A stretch of DNA of 64,000 nt, from assembly GCF_013368755.1 (NCBI RefSeq), contig NC_049562.1, forward strand, positions 1,674,001 through 1,738,000, written 5' to 3'. The stretch is from Talaromyces rugulosus (lineage: Eukaryota > Ascomycota > Eurotiomycetes > Eurotiales > Trichocomaceae). The number at the start of each line of letters is the position of its first letter. Within the stretch, counting starts at the first letter, position 1. A program made the translations under genes and the position numbers. Below are positions 1 through 10,916 of the stretch, in pieces. The notes beneath the pieces were generated by a model, which was given only the letters and a program-made list of their open reading frames with translations, made no database searches and was not told the DNA's origin.

Positions 1-200
1 GGCGTCGGGCTGGCCAGTGACAACACCGAGAGAGTTGGTCTCAGTCAGGTACTGCGTGGCTGGGTTGTCCTGCTGAAGAGTTAGCGACATGCAAGTGATG
101 ACGATAGTTAGGGACCAGAACACACCACCGCGACTGGGGTAACAGTGCTCTGGGCAAGAGCAACAGCCGAGAAGGCAACGAGGGCAAAGGCGGAACGCAT
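1..200 (-). CDS. Small secreted (GPI-type) cell-surface protein, 5' part only
   Basis: The ATG is at 198-200 on the minus strand. It opens a classic signal peptide (MRSAFALVAFSAVALAQS) with probable cleavage after AQS or close by. The frame closes at 108, so an intron of about 50 bp is needed. A branch-like CTAAC followed by TTCAG lies near 75-90, after which the frame QDNPATQYLTETNSLGVV continues to the window edge. This composition (T/S/P/Q-rich, secreted, split by one short intron near the signal peptide) is typical of small GPI-anchored wall proteins of Aspergillaceae. The C-terminal GPI signal lies outside the window, so the anchor is inferred. The donor site is uncertain among several GT positions near 120-130. 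The gene is truncated at the left edge. Confidence 0.6.
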
Positions 201-2031
201 TGTGAAGGCGGAGGAATATGTTTCTGGGAGTATTATGGTATTATGGGGTGATATCGAGATGATGTAGAGGTAGCGAGCGACTGAGAGCGAGTGGACCGGT
301 GGATGGAGAGGAAGCAAGATCAAGCGGCAGACAGCGCGACTTTAAATACGGCAGCAAGGGTCAGGAGCCACACAGCCCAATTATTATTATTGCAACCGCA
401 TCATCAATAATGCTGTAATAATAAATAGCAGCGGCCTGAAAAGCCAAAAAAGGCGCCGGCTTTGATCATGCATGGCTGCAAGACTTGTCCCAATGGCCAT
501 TTAGTGTCTCGCGCTGCGGAGACTGATTCGCCCGGATGCACATGGCCCAAGCCCGGCGTCCAGCACTAGGTTTACCATGTCTCATTATTTCTTCTCTTCT
601 TGTTTCTTATTATTTCCTCGCTTTGTTAAGGGGCTGTCCTTCGGCGCAGCTTCTCTCAGCAGCAACAAATGTATAGATGCATTCGACCCGTCTAGATTAA
701 GCACGATTATTGGCGAGTCCCTTGCATTGTACCACATCTCTACTCGTCCCTGTCTTTGTCGACCCCCAGCTTGGCACTGACAGGTAGCATCAATTGATGC
801 TTGCTGATCACCCTATTGTCCCAAGTGGTAGCGTCATACATATACTCGGAGGCTAGCCTCAAAACCTGCTTTGGCGACTTTCCTTTCCCACACACAGTTA
901 CATAACTAGCCATCGCTGTTATTTGCTGGGTTGGTAAGTTGGTAAGCGGGTAAGCTTGTAAGCTTGTAAGTTGGTGTACAGCTTGCGTAATCAATTGATG
1001 CAAGCCAGCCACTGACAACAAAACATAGCGTGGCCACTGAACTCACCGATTGGTCTCACTTTGACAGCACTAGTCTCACTATTATTTTATTTTTATCTCG
1101 TCACTGGTCACGAGTTTTTTGTTTTGTTTTGTTTTTTTGCTCGGAAATCCGAACTTTCATTTACAAGAGAGCTAGTATGAATTGGTGATTGAGATTCACA
1201 TTCCGATCCGACTACGCCTCTCGGAGCAGTCCATTATGTCGGCGTATGTACCTTGCAATTATATTAACTCCGTCGTATGGCCAATGAATTAGCCGTGACC
1301 TGAATATCTACCTGTAACAGCTAATGGATGTAGTCACCTGGTGGCGCGTGATACACCCATGTCAATTGGTGACCCTTTTAGTGTTTTGAATATTCAATGC
1401 CGACATCACGAAAAATTAAAAACAATCTTTGAGTTTAGGGCTCGTTTGACTGCTTAGGCTATTTAAGTTATTTTATTTATGGAATTGGGTTTGAAGTTGA
1501 TGACATCTGAACATCTAGAGGACTAGCCAATCTCTACTATACATATATATAAGGTAAGCGCTGTGCGACATTGATCGAATGACTTTCAAAATTTAGCAAA
1601 CACTTATGTAAATTTCGAGGTTAATTTTACATATATTGCTCAACGACATCTGGCTAACCGGCACTTCTAAATTTTTGAATATAAAATATGTAGCAGAACT
1701 GGTATACATGTACCACACCAAAAATTGATATCCGGATTGGGCGGATACCTGTGCGGTTGACCGCACGCGATTTTCTTCCATTTATGTCTGCTACAATCGA
1801 GCGGTCAACAGGTAAATACTGTACAGCGACAAATTAGAAATTAATTCATCGGATATTTCTCTGGCAAAGACCGTTCTATAGAGTAGTAGAAGTTTGAAAA
1901 AAGAACATCCGGTTGATTCCAGTCTCTGCACCGAACATCCCAATGTCCCTTTCTCCATGCGTCGAAACACTGACACCTTTGCTTATATTTATTATACCCT
2001 CGAACAATGTATTCTCAACCCACGATCATCA
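201..2031. other. Intergenic region without a convincing gene (1.8 kb)
   Basis: I see no ORF with coding character. The short ORFs here lack recognisable motifs and several start at non-ATG codons. A TATA-like pentamer and a CT-rich leader precede the secreted-protein gene at 200-350. At about 930-975 there is a short imperfect tandem of 8-9 bp units (GTTGGTAA / GCTTGTAA type). From about 1080 to 1990 the DNA is AT-rich with T homopolymers, as expected of 3' and spacer DNA. Confidence 0.5.
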
Positions 2032-2629
2032 TCATGACCTCTTCGCCGCGCCCTGACCTTCCTCACGCATCCAATCCGCAAATTCCTTGCGACTTTTCTA
2101 AACCGGCCAAACACATTAGCATTTTCCCCTAATTCTAATTCCCAAAACACAGATAGAGAGATGCTGCTTACCCTCACATCCCAAAACCCAGCCCTCTCGT
2201 CCAAGTTCTTATACGGATTACGTCCACCACCCTCACGCTCGATCTGACCAGCCCACGCGCTGTGCGTAATCGGCTTTAGTTTCTCAGTCCCCAGCACAAG
2301 TCCAATCGATACCAAGACTACCGAGACCAGGGCTTCGATCGTGACATCCGGCGGCAAAAGGCCGAGAGGGTTGCTGGATACGACGGTCGAGTGTGCGACG
2401 TTGCTCGTGAGCGTGGTGTGCTCGTGGGCGGAGTAGCCTCTGTAGTTCAACGAGTTAGTTGGTTATGTTTCATTCTTCTTCTTCTTCTTCTTCTTCTTCT
2501 TTATGTCGTGGTAGAAGGTCGCACGAAACTCGTAGCAAGCTCGCAGCAAGGAAACAGATGGTTGATCACGTACGCATGAGCTAGCAGGATGAGCCCGAAG
2601 AGGGTGATGATTCGCGAGAAAAATCCCAT
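2032..2629 (-). CDS. EMC5: ER membrane protein complex subunit 5 (EMC5/MMGT-like)
   Basis: Three exons (2629-2574, 2439-2172, 2097-2032) join in frame to give 129 residues, the usual length for fungal EMC5. The N-terminus MGFFSRIITLFGLILLAHA is a first membrane segment. A second hydrophobic segment (ALVSVVLVSIGLVLG) follows the conserved LPPDVTIEALVS stretch. The motif TEKLKPITHSAWAGQIE leads into the short cytosolic tail EFADWMREEGQ. EMC inserts weakly hydrophobic and tail-anchored membrane proteins into the ER; the family was also named membrane magnesium transporter. Both introns have clean GTACGT/GTAAGC donors and CAG/TAG acceptors. Intron 1 contains a GAA/TTC microsatellite near 2472-2500. 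Start choice: the ATG at 2629 begins the conserved MGFFSR block. Confidence 0.85.
2470..2501. repeat. TTC/GAA trinucleotide microsatellite in EMC5 intron 1
   Basis: About nine or ten copies of TTC lie inside the first EMC5 intron. The tract is non-coding on the minus strand and probably length-polymorphic between strains. Confidence 0.8.
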
Positions 2630-3010
2630 TGTGAGAAAAAATATAGAATACGAGATCAATACAGGCAAATTATTCTTGCACGGTCCGGCCTGTATCGAGG
2701 CGCGATCGGATCAGAGGTTCTAAAGTCGTGGTGGGAAGAAGTTCATATCGCAGCTCCGTAGGTCTAATCATGGGGCGAGCGGGCCAATCACCACGCCCCT
2801 TACAACTATCTAGCTCCGTAGCAAATAATTTTAATTTCAGACAAAAAAAAAAGTCCGCAGATGTCACTCCAGACAGCTTCAATTCTTTTAAGGCCAGATA
2901 TAGACTAGCCCGTTTTCTAAGAGTTAAAAAAAAAAATCATGATATTTAATGATTGTGACATCAACGTCCATATTCGTCATCCCGTTCTTTATTTCATAAG
3001 CACATAACGT
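2630..3010. other. EMC5 upstream / eEF1B-alpha downstream spacer
   Basis: The 380 bp between the EMC5 start and the eEF1B-alpha stop hold no supported ORF. Poly(A/T) tracts near 2840-2950 are consistent with the promoter of EMC5 and the 3' end of the eEF1B-alpha transcript. Confidence 0.5.
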
Positions 3011-4036
3011 TTATAGTTTTTGCATGGCAACCTGATGAAATTGTTAAAAAAAAGAAGTAAAAACGCGAAAAGCGCAATTGAAACTTACAACGTCGGTGGA
3101 CTGGACGTGGTCCTCATCCTCCTCAATGGTCTGCTGGAGCTCGTCGGTCGAGACCTTTTCGTCTTCGACGACCAAGTTGATCTGGAGCTTCTTAATACCG
3201 AAACCGACAGCAACAAGCTTGGAGGCACCCCAGACGAGACCGTCCACCTCAATGGCACGGACATTCTTCTCGAGCTCTTGCAGGTTGGTCTCATCATCTA
3301 CAAAAACGGTTAGAAATTGTGTACACTTGAAACATCAACAAAAACAAAACTCACCCCATGGCTTGACGTCAAGAGTAACAATGGACTTGGCAGCGGGCTT
3401 GGTCTTGCCCTCCTTCTTCTTCTTGTACTCGGCAAGACGGGCCTCACGCTCCTTAACAACTTCGGGGTCTTCCTCTTCATCTTCGTCACTGCCGAAGAGG
3501 TCATCCATGTCGTCGTCGTCAGCGGGCTTATCCTTGGGGTTGGTAGGAAGGTCCGTCGTCTCAGGGCCGTAGGTAGTGTAGGCCTTGGTTGGGTCACCAG
3601 GCAGAGAGGCGAATTCTGACTCATACGAGGCAATGTGTTGGTACCAACGGGCAACGTGAGGATACTTGGCAGCATCCGGGGCGGCGCTGAAGGCCTTGTA
3701 GGTTACAACATCGGCCTGGCTAGGGGCATGGCTGCATCGACGAGTTAGCTTTGTGGGATCGCATTTCCGACGACGCGTGAGGCAAGCAAGACAGTGCAAT
3801 GTGTCATTAAGATCAGAAGCGCGATTGCTCGCATGGTGTGTAGTCATCCAGCGGGGTCTTAATCCGCCTCCTAAACACGGACCAATTTGATTTCATCATA
3901 ATAAATGGACGACAAAGACAACTGGGACAGCAGAAGTAAGAGTTTTCGCAACGTACCCAACGATGTAGCTTCGGGTGGCGAAGAAGCTGTTGGCAACAGT
4001 AAGGCCAGCTTCCGAGACAAAGTCGGTGAAACCCAT
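3011..4036 (-). CDS. EFB1: Translation elongation factor 1-beta (eEF1B-alpha, GDP/GTP exchange factor)
   Basis: Four exons (4036-3957, 3731-3355, 3297-3089, 3031-3011) give 228 residues. The N-terminal GST-C-like part ([28 protein letters not shown], then the [13 protein letters not shown] helix) is followed by an acidic linker ([20 protein letters not shown]), a KKKKEGK basic run and the catalytic C-terminal domain ([39 protein letters not shown], ending AMQKL). The protein recycles eEF1A-GDP to eEF1A-GTP in translation elongation. The first intron is 225 bp against 57 bp for the other two, and it carries a C/D snoRNA (see separate entry). The gene is divergently transcribed from HSP78 over a 282 bp promoter. 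The start lies directly before the conserved GFTDF block. The symbol is the yeast orthologue name. Confidence 0.93.
3808..3904 (-). ncRNA. snR18: Intronic C/D box snoRNA, U18/snR18-like
   Basis: The RNA lies inside intron 1 of the eEF1B-alpha gene, same strand. Box C is a perfect AUGAUGA (3893-3899) and box D is CUGA (3813-3816), about 80 nt apart. A GGAUGAC sequence between them resembles box C'. Just 3' of box C is TTGGTCCGTGTTT (3873-3885). This is the exact reverse complement of the conserved large-subunit rRNA segment AAACACGGACCAA, which is the U18 target region (2'-O-methylation near A649/C650 of yeast 25S). Short complementary stretches (CATT/AATG) flank the boxes. In Saccharomyces snR18 is also intronic in EFB1, so host and guide both agree. 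Ends are approximate. Processing is presumably by debranching and exonucleolytic trimming of the excised intron. Confidence 0.88.
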
Positions 4037-4318
4037 TGTGATTGTCTGAGAGTGAGTATGGAGGGAGAGTGAAAAAGGGTGTGGACAGGAGAAGGGAAGA
4101 AAGAGAGAGGCCAAAATTTTGGGTTGAGAATTTTCGCTGGGCGGGAGCCCCTCCTTAGGGGCTCTCACGTGACGCCCCGCCACCGGGTGACCGAGCTAGC
4201 TGCTGCTAGTTCGTCGAGCTTCTCTAGAGCTTTCCAGAAAGCTCTCTGGTTGGCCACTCGCTTGCCTATATATCTACCGCGTCTTCGCGCGACAGCTGAA
4301 TACTAGCAGTCTTGGAGC
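4037..4318. promoter_or_regulatory. Divergent promoter of eEF1B-alpha and HSP78
   Basis: The 282 bp between two outward-facing start codons must carry both promoters. On the HSP78 side a TATATAT element sits near 4266-4272. A heat-shock-element-like array lies just upstream: TTCCAGAA at 4232-4239, preceded by TTC/AGA at 4220-4227 and followed by a TCT five bases on. Heat-shock control of a ClpB-type chaperone is expected from the family; here it is inferred from motif matches only. Confidence 0.55.
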
Positions 4319-6676
4319 ATGGCGTCCACGAGACTATCGCGGTGGGGAATCGCATCACTGCCACGTCGAGCGCCGTTGCGCACTCAATTCCTTGGCCAGG
4401 CCGTACGGGCCAGGGCGTCTACTACTCGGCAAGCTCTCCATCCACTACCACTACGACTCTCAAACCACAGACACTATGCAACTGGTGGTCGGCCTCACCC
4501 TCCCGGTGGCACCCACCGCATGAACGTGGGAGGCGAGGAAAAATCGGCTTTGGAACAGTACGGCGTTGACCTCACCGCAAAGGCCAAGTCGGGCAAACTC
4601 GACCCTGTTATCGGCAGAGACGCAGAGATCCACCGGACAATCCAGGTTCTGTCGCGGCGAACGAAGAATAACCCTGTTCTCATCGGCGCAGCAGGCACCG
4701 GAAAGACGGCGATCCTGGAGGGTCTGGCGCAACGGATCGTACAGGGCGACGTGCCGGAAAGCATCAAGAATAAAAAGGTCATTTCATTGGATCTTGGCTC
4801 TCTTATTGCCGGAGCAAAGTTTCGAGGCGACTTCGAGGAGCGGCTAAAGGCTGTCTTGAAGGAGGTCGAAGATGCAGAGGGTAGTGTTATCCTGTTCATT
4901 GACGAACTGCATACGCTTCTCGGTCTCGGGAAAGCCGAAGGTAGTATTGACGCAAGCAATTTGCTGAAGCCCGCACTGTCTCGAGGCGAGCTTCAATGTT
5001 GCGGTGCTACTACCCTGAATGAATATCGTTTGATTGAAAAGGATGTGGCTTTGGCGCGGCGTTTTCAACCTATCCAGGTCAGCGAGCCTTCCGTGGCCTC
5101 GACCATATCTATTCTACGTGGTATCAAAAACAAATACGAAGTCCATCACGGAGTGCGAATCACCGATGCCGCAATTGTTGCCGCGGCTACATACAGCAAC
5201 CGCTATATCACCGATCGTTTCCTCCCAGACAAAGCCATCGATTTAGTGGATGAAGCTGCATCCGCTTTACGGCTACAGCAAGAATCAAAACCGGACTCGA
5301 TCCAGGAACTAGACCGAGAAATCATCACCATACAAATCGAGTTGGAATCCCTGCGAAAGGAAACAGACATCACAAGCAAAGAACGCCGGGAGAAACTACA
5401 AGAAATGCTTAAATCGAAACAAGAAGAGGTCGCAAAGCTGATGGAGATTTGGAACAAGGAGAAAGAAGAAATTGAAAGCATCAAGCGAACCAAGGAGGAG
5501 CTAGAGCAATCGCGATTTGAGCTTGAGAAGGCTCAACGCGAGGGCAACTTTGCAAGAGCCAGTGAACTCCGGTACTCTGTCCTTCCCGCTCTTGAAGCCA
5601 AACTACCACAGGAAGGGGTGGAAGCCAAGGAGGGACAAACCTTGATACATGACTCGGTAACTGCAGACGACATTGGAAATGTCGTTTCGCGCAGCACAGG
5701 AATTCCCGTCACAAAGTTGATGGCTGGAGACGTTGAAAAACTGATTCACATGGAAGACACCTTGCGGAAATCTGTACGCGGCCAGGACGAAGCACTTACA
5801 GCTGTCGCAAACGCGGTTCGGATGCAGAGGGCAGGGCTAAGCGGCGAAAACAAACCTTTGGCATCCTTCATGTTCCTTGGTCCCACTGGTGTTGGAAAAA
5901 CGGAGCTTTGCAAGAAGATGGCCAATTTCCTTTTCTCCACCGAGAGTGCCGTCTTGAGATTCGATATGAGCGAGTTTCAGGAAAAGCACACCATCAGCCG
6001 TTTGATTGGTGCGCCCGCTGGATACGTGGGCTATGATGATGCCGGTCAACTTACTGAGGCCGTGCGAAGAAAACCGTATGCAGTCTTGTTGTTCGACGAA
6101 TTCGAAAAGGCCCACCGAGATATCTCGAGTCTCTTGCTACAGGTTCTCGACGAGGGTTTCCTTAGCGATTCCCAAGGTCACAAAGTCGACTTCCGCAACA
6201 CGATTATTGTCCTCACGTCCAACTTGGGCGCAGACATTTTGGTTGGATCGGATCCTTTGCATAGACATGAGCTCTCCGATGAGAGCGAAGTCCCCGCTCC
6301 GGTCAAGAAAGCGGTCATGGACGTCGTTCAAGCCGCCTATCCTCCAGAATTCCTGAACCGCCTGGACGAATTTATTATTTTCAAGAGGCTCTCAAAGAGT
6401 GCTTTGCGTGATATTGTCGACATTCGACTGAAGGAACTGCAAGCCAGATTGGACGATCGACGAATGGTGCTTCAGGTCGACGAGGAGGTCAAAGGATGGC
6501 TCTGTGAAAATGGCTATGATCCTCGTTACGGCGCTCGCCCGCTCAACCGTCTCATCGCGAAGGAAATCGGCAACAGGCTTGCCGATAAAATCATTCGAGG
6601 CGAAATTGTAGCTGGACAGACTGCGAGGGTTAAATTCAACGCCGCCAAGGATGGGGTAGAAGTTGTCTCCGCCTAG
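4319..6676 (+). CDS. HSP78: Mitochondrial ClpB-type disaggregase Hsp78
   Basis: A single intron-less ORF of 785 residues. The first ~55 residues are R/S/T-rich with almost no acidic residues ([19 protein letters not shown]), a mitochondrial presequence. There is no Clp N-domain, as usual for Hsp78. NBD1 has Walker A GAAGTGKT and Walker B VILFIDE, preceded by the [18 protein letters not shown] signature. A coiled-coil middle domain spans roughly residues 330-450. NBD2 has Walker A GPTGVGKT, Walker [12 protein letters not shown] and the C-terminal arginine-finger and sensor region ([27 protein letters not shown]). The family is an ATP-driven matrix chaperone that cooperates with mitochondrial Hsp70 to dissolve aggregates. 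A heat-shock-like element lies about 80 bp upstream. Confidence 0.95.
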   Translation: MASTRLSRWGIASLPRRAPLRTQFLGQAVRARASTTRQALHPLPLRLSNHRHYATGGRPHPPGGTHRMNVGGEEKSALEQYGVDLTAKAKSGKLDPVIGRDAEIHRTIQVLSRRTKNNPVLIGAAGTGKTAILEGLAQRIVQGDVPESIKNKKVISLDLGSLIAGAKFRGDFEERLKAVLKEVEDAEGSVILFIDELHTLLGLGKAEGSIDASNLLKPALSRGELQCCGATTLNEYRLIEKDVALARRFQPIQVSEPSVASTISILRGIKNKYEVHHGVRITDAAIVAAATYSNRYITDRFLPDKAIDLVDEAASALRLQQESKPDSIQELDREIITIQIELESLRKETDITSKERREKLQEMLKSKQEEVAKLMEIWNKEKEEIESIKRTKEELEQSRFELEKAQREGNFARASELRYSVLPALEAKLPQEGVEAKEGQTLIHDSVTADDIGNVVSRSTGIPVTKLMAGDVEKLIHMEDTLRKSVRGQDEALTAVANAVRMQRAGLSGENKPLASFMFLGPTGVGKTELCKKMANFLFSTESAVLRFDMSEFQEKHTISRLIGAPAGYVGYDDAGQLTEAVRRKPYAVLLFDEFEKAHRDISSLLLQVLDEGFLSDSQGHKVDFRNTIIVLTSNLGADILVGSDPLHRHELSDESEVPAPVKKAVMDVVQAAYPPEFLNRLDEFIIFKRLSKSALRDIVDIRLKELQARLDDRRMVLQVDEEVKGWLCENGYDPRYGARPLNRLIAKEIGNRLADKIIRGEIVAGQTARVKFNAAKDGVEVVSA

Positions 6677-7098
6677 ATGCCAGCTTTATGTGATACGAAC
6701 AGGATGATTCAGGTGGCGCTTCGGTATTTTGGTTTGTATCTTCTCTTTTGGAAGGTTTTGGTTATTCCATGGAGAATGTATATGGTGTATAGTACTCATT
6801 ATCGTCTCCGCTCTGTGAGCTTTGCCGATTTATAATATGGCATATAATGCCACCTTTGTATATTATCATTAATAGTAATTCTCCCATAAAAGTCATGTTT
6901 ATATATAAACTGATAATAATCTTCATCTCATAAGTTTTCTTTTTTGCAATCTGAACGACGTGCCTGTCGCTTGACTAGGAAGGAGCGGCCAGTTGAGTAG
7001 TCCTGGAAGGAAAGAACGAACTCCCGAGATGAGTGTCAACTCAGCACGAACAACGCTTTCTCATAGCTTGTCAATTCTCCTTTGCCTATTTCTTGGCC
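6677..7098. other. HSP78 3' region and MSH5 5' region
   Basis: 422 bp without a gene. It is AT-rich just after HSP78 (6820-6940), with TATAAT/AATAGTAA-type polyadenylation-like sequence. No specific MSH5 control site could be recognised. Confidence 0.45.
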
Positions 7099-10000
7099 AT
7101 GGCGTCTTTGAAGAGGAGAAGAGAATCTGTGTTTAGCAGTTCCTACCAGCCACCGCACTCGCAGCGGGTTGCGCCAGTGAGAGCTGCAAGCCACCATCTC
7201 GACGGAGGACTCAGTCTACCGCACTTCCTCCAAAACACCCAGGATGACCGCATGCAGGAATATATCCCTCGGCAAGCTGGTGAGGAAGGGCGAAACGACG
7301 ACAACGGTGAGGTCATCATGGCTGTTGACTTGAAAGAACGTGGAACCGTGGGATGTTGCTACTATGTCGCGCAAGAGGAGCAGCTGAAGATCCTTGGTGA
7401 TATTCAACATGGAGGAAAGGATATAATTGATACATGTCAGTGTTTCCTCCAATATTTGACGGCCCTTTCTAATAAAAAGCCTGGATTTAGTGATACTTGA
7501 AATTAACCCAACAACGATACTTACTTCCACGCGGGCTGAGGAGGCTGCAATCACTGTGCAACAAGGCTATGGTTTGTATCTGTGCTTTGTGTGTGGCTGT
7601 AATTTACCTGACCTGGGGTAGATGATCGTTTCAATTTTCCATATCAGATTGACACCCGACCTGTCCAAGAGTTCAATTTCAACAATGCAAGAGCCAAGTT
7701 AGCAAGCCTGGAGATATTTCAAAACGAGGACCTTGCTCAATTCTTGGTACCTGGAGGAGGATTTACCCAGACTGAGGAAGTAGCTGCGGAAAACCTGGGC
7801 CTTTCTTTTGAAAAAGGTCAAGTGCTTCGTCTTGCCGGGGCCGTCGATATAGAGAACTCCGTCTCTATTGGGTGTGCTGGAGCCGTCCTTGCCTACGTTC
7901 AACGGCAGGGTGTCAACGAAATTACGCAAATAGGGGAGGAATTTGTTACTCAACCAGTGCGGTCGGTTGAGGCATTCTTCCTCAGAGGAACTATGTGAGA
8001 GGGCTCGTTATCAAAATGATGGTTTGAATTCTAACTCTCAAAAGGCACATTAGTCCCGACACACTCTCTGCTCTGCAGATACTACAATCCGAATCCCATC
8101 CGAATGCCTTCAACCAGGGCCCTGGGAAAACTTCGTCTCGTGGAAAAGAAGATTTTTCCCTCTATGGTCTTTTCCAGCAACATATTCTTACACCCCAAGG
8201 TAAAAGTCGCTTGAGGCAATGTTTCCTCCGGCCCAGCACAGAGTCAGACGTTATATCGGAGAGACAGGATATAATCAACATTTTTTTGTGGCCTACCAAT
8301 GCTTCTGTCGTGCAGAAATTGACCGCCAGTCTCAAGAAGATCAAAAACATGCGCCCAGTCATAACAAGTCTTCACAAAGGTCTGAGCAGTGGAAGAGCCA
8401 CTTTTGGGGGACTCAAAGGTACCATTTGGAGCACATTGCTGAATGTATGTTGGGCTCGAATTTTGTCATCGGCTTACTAACGCCTCATATTAGTTTGCAT
8501 TTCATACCATTGACCTGCAAGAGGCGACACGAGAAGTGTCTTGGCGAGATTCCATCACATTTCGTGATAGGGTAAGTTTGGGATATGTCTTAGGTAAAGA
8601 TGTGTCCAGTTATGTCGCTAATTGGATTGCAGGCCCTCAGTGTTCTTGATGGTTTCAGCCTTCATGTAGTGGGAAAAATTGTTTACGAGACGGTTTGAAG
8701 CCAATTCCTGCGAATTTGACTTGATCTAATTGAATTTTAGGTTGACATTCAGGACTCTCAGCAACAACAGCGAACAGTGGTGAAAGCTGGCGTGGATAGG
8801 GAGCTTGACCTATTGAAAGACCGCTACAATGGATTAGATAGCCTGTTAAAGCAGGTGGCCATCGACGTCGCTTCTACCATTCCTACTAATCTCGGAATCG
8901 ATGTCAATGTGATATATTTCCCACAACTAGGGTTTAACATCGCAATTCCCTTTAACGAACGAGGGCTCGCTGCATATACCGGCGAAGACGACAGTTGGGA
9001 ACAGATCTTCACGACAGAAAATCGTGCTTATTTCAAAGACAGCAGAATGAGAGAGATGGATGAGAAGTTGGGCGACATCTATGGGCTTATCTGTGGTACA
9101 GAGCTCTTTAGTGCATCTGAGATTTCGGTGCTTTTTGCTGACAATTCCCAGAAAGGGAAATCGAGATTGCTCATGAGCTCGCGCAGAGAGTCCTAAAATA
9201 CGAACAAGTTCTTTTAGCATCATCTGATTTGTGTGGAGAGCTTGATTGGTATGTGATCCTTTTAGAACAAAATTCCTGGTCTAATTAATTAGTTATCTTG
9301 CCATGGCAAAAACGGCAAGCATTTACAACTTCGTCCGACCACGGATCTCTCAACAAAATGACATTCGGATTATAGATGGACGGTAGGACCTGAATAAGTA
9401 TTCACCGTTCAAAAATTTTATTGCTAAGTTTTTACTATTACAGGCATCCACTTCAAGAACTCATGGTTTCTTCATACGTTCCTAATGATGTTCATCTTCG
9501 TGGTGGTTGTGGTTCGCAGAGCGACAGCGATATCACGGACCAGAACCTTTCGCATACCCCAAGTATGTTGATGCTAACAGGTCCTAATTATTCCGGAAAA
9601 AGCGTGTACATGAAACAAGTATGTCGGTCATTATAAACTATTGGACCATTGCTAATCTGGCAAGGTTGCTTTGATTGTGTACTTGGCGCATATAGGAAGG
9701 TGGGTTATTATTCTAAGCTTTGCACCTCGCAAGACTTACTAGAGACTAGTTTCGTACCTGCTCAGAGCGCTGATATAGGTATCACTGATAAAATCTTGAC
9801 ACGTATCAGTACACCAGAGACCGTGTCTAAAGTACGTGGGATAACTGTGCTATCAAGTATATACCGCTAACAAAGTTGGCTAGATACAAAGCACTTTCAT
9901 GATAGATCTACAGCAAATGTCTCTTTTGCTGAAACTCGCCACGGAAAAGAGTCTCATAGTCATTGATGAGTTTGGTAAAGGAACTGACATCAATGGTGAA

Positions 10001-10712
10001 CCCCCCCGATACGTTGTGTTTCAAGCACTAACTCTCTTTTGTAGATGGGGCCGGCCTCGCCTGTGGTATCTTTGAATATCTTTTAAGCCTTGATGAAAAA
10101 CGACCAAAAATTCTTGCAGCTACTCATTATCACGAGATATTCGAAAACGGGTTCCTCCCCATCAGGAGATCCCTCTCCTTTGGTCACATGGAAGTGAGGG
10201 TAGACGAAAGCTCCCAAAATACTAGTGAGCATTTAACATATTTATACAAGTACAACGATGCTTCAACTCTTCTACCTGAAAAAATCAAAGACTAAACCGC
10301 AATAGTGTCAAACAAGGCCGTAGCAACCAAAGCTTTGGTACCTTGTACGTCCCAAATGATCATGAAGCTTAACGCTAGAGGCTAACTAGGAATGACAGTT
10401 GTGCTGCAATGAATGGCATTGATCTAGTTATTGTTTCAAGGGCTGATGAGCTGGCGTCATTATCGAGCCGAGGCGAGAATCTCGTCATGGCGTGTGCTCG
10501 ACTGTCTAAAAAGGAGGAAGATATACTTGAAGAAGCGGTGCGTCAATTATCGTTCACTTATAAATTGATCTCTCATGCGCGTTTAGGAATCTGCCGCTCG
10601 TAATTTTCTCGAGCTAGATCTCTCTAGAGATTCCGAAAAGGGGTTTAAAGATGAGATAGCAGATTTGATAACAAAAGAGCGAGTAGTCACTACCCACAAC
10701 GAGCGTGTTTAA
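7099..10712 (+). CDS. MSH5: Meiotic MutS homologue Msh5
   Basis: The start MASLKRRRESVFSS is at 7099 and the stop at 10710-10712. The gene is cut by about 16 short introns and encodes very roughly 850 residues. I checked most junctions and they join in frame: DT|LILEINPTTILTSTR, QQGY|DDRFNFPYQID, VYLAHIG|SFVPAQSADIG, TDIN|DGAGLACG. MutS core motifs are present in order: the connector DIQDSQQQQRT region, the clamp (LLKDRYNGLDSLL), Walker A GPNYSGKS followed by YMKQVALIVY, the FVPAQ switch, ISTPETVSK, Walker B LIVIDEFGKGTD, and ATHYHEIF. Msh4-Msh5 stabilises recombination intermediates and promotes crossovers in meiosis. No stop or frameshift was seen in the exons, so the gene looks functional. 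Exon borders are my predictions, and a few (near 10240-10400) are less certain. Confidence 0.9.
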
Positions 10713-10916
10713 TCCGAGTTGATACCGCTCAGCAACAACCGCGCGAAATTCGACTATAATTTGAAAATCTTTTACTGGAAGTAAATGAGATACTACTGAG
10801 CATGGGTGTATTTATAGAACAGATTTATACAAGCTTGATTCCAAATGAACACCAAATGTCTATTTACACCATGACAAAGTATTGAAGAACATAACGCATC
10901 ATCATCGTTGAGAGCA

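Noticed and set aside
577..1021. Small ORFs in the left intergenic region
   Set aside because: Low-complexity translations without conserved motifs; one is generated by a short tandem repeat.
3078..3572. Ser-rich 164-codon frame on the plus strand
   Set aside because: Antisense shadow of the eEF1B-alpha exons. The serine runs are reverse complements of GAx codons in the acidic linker.
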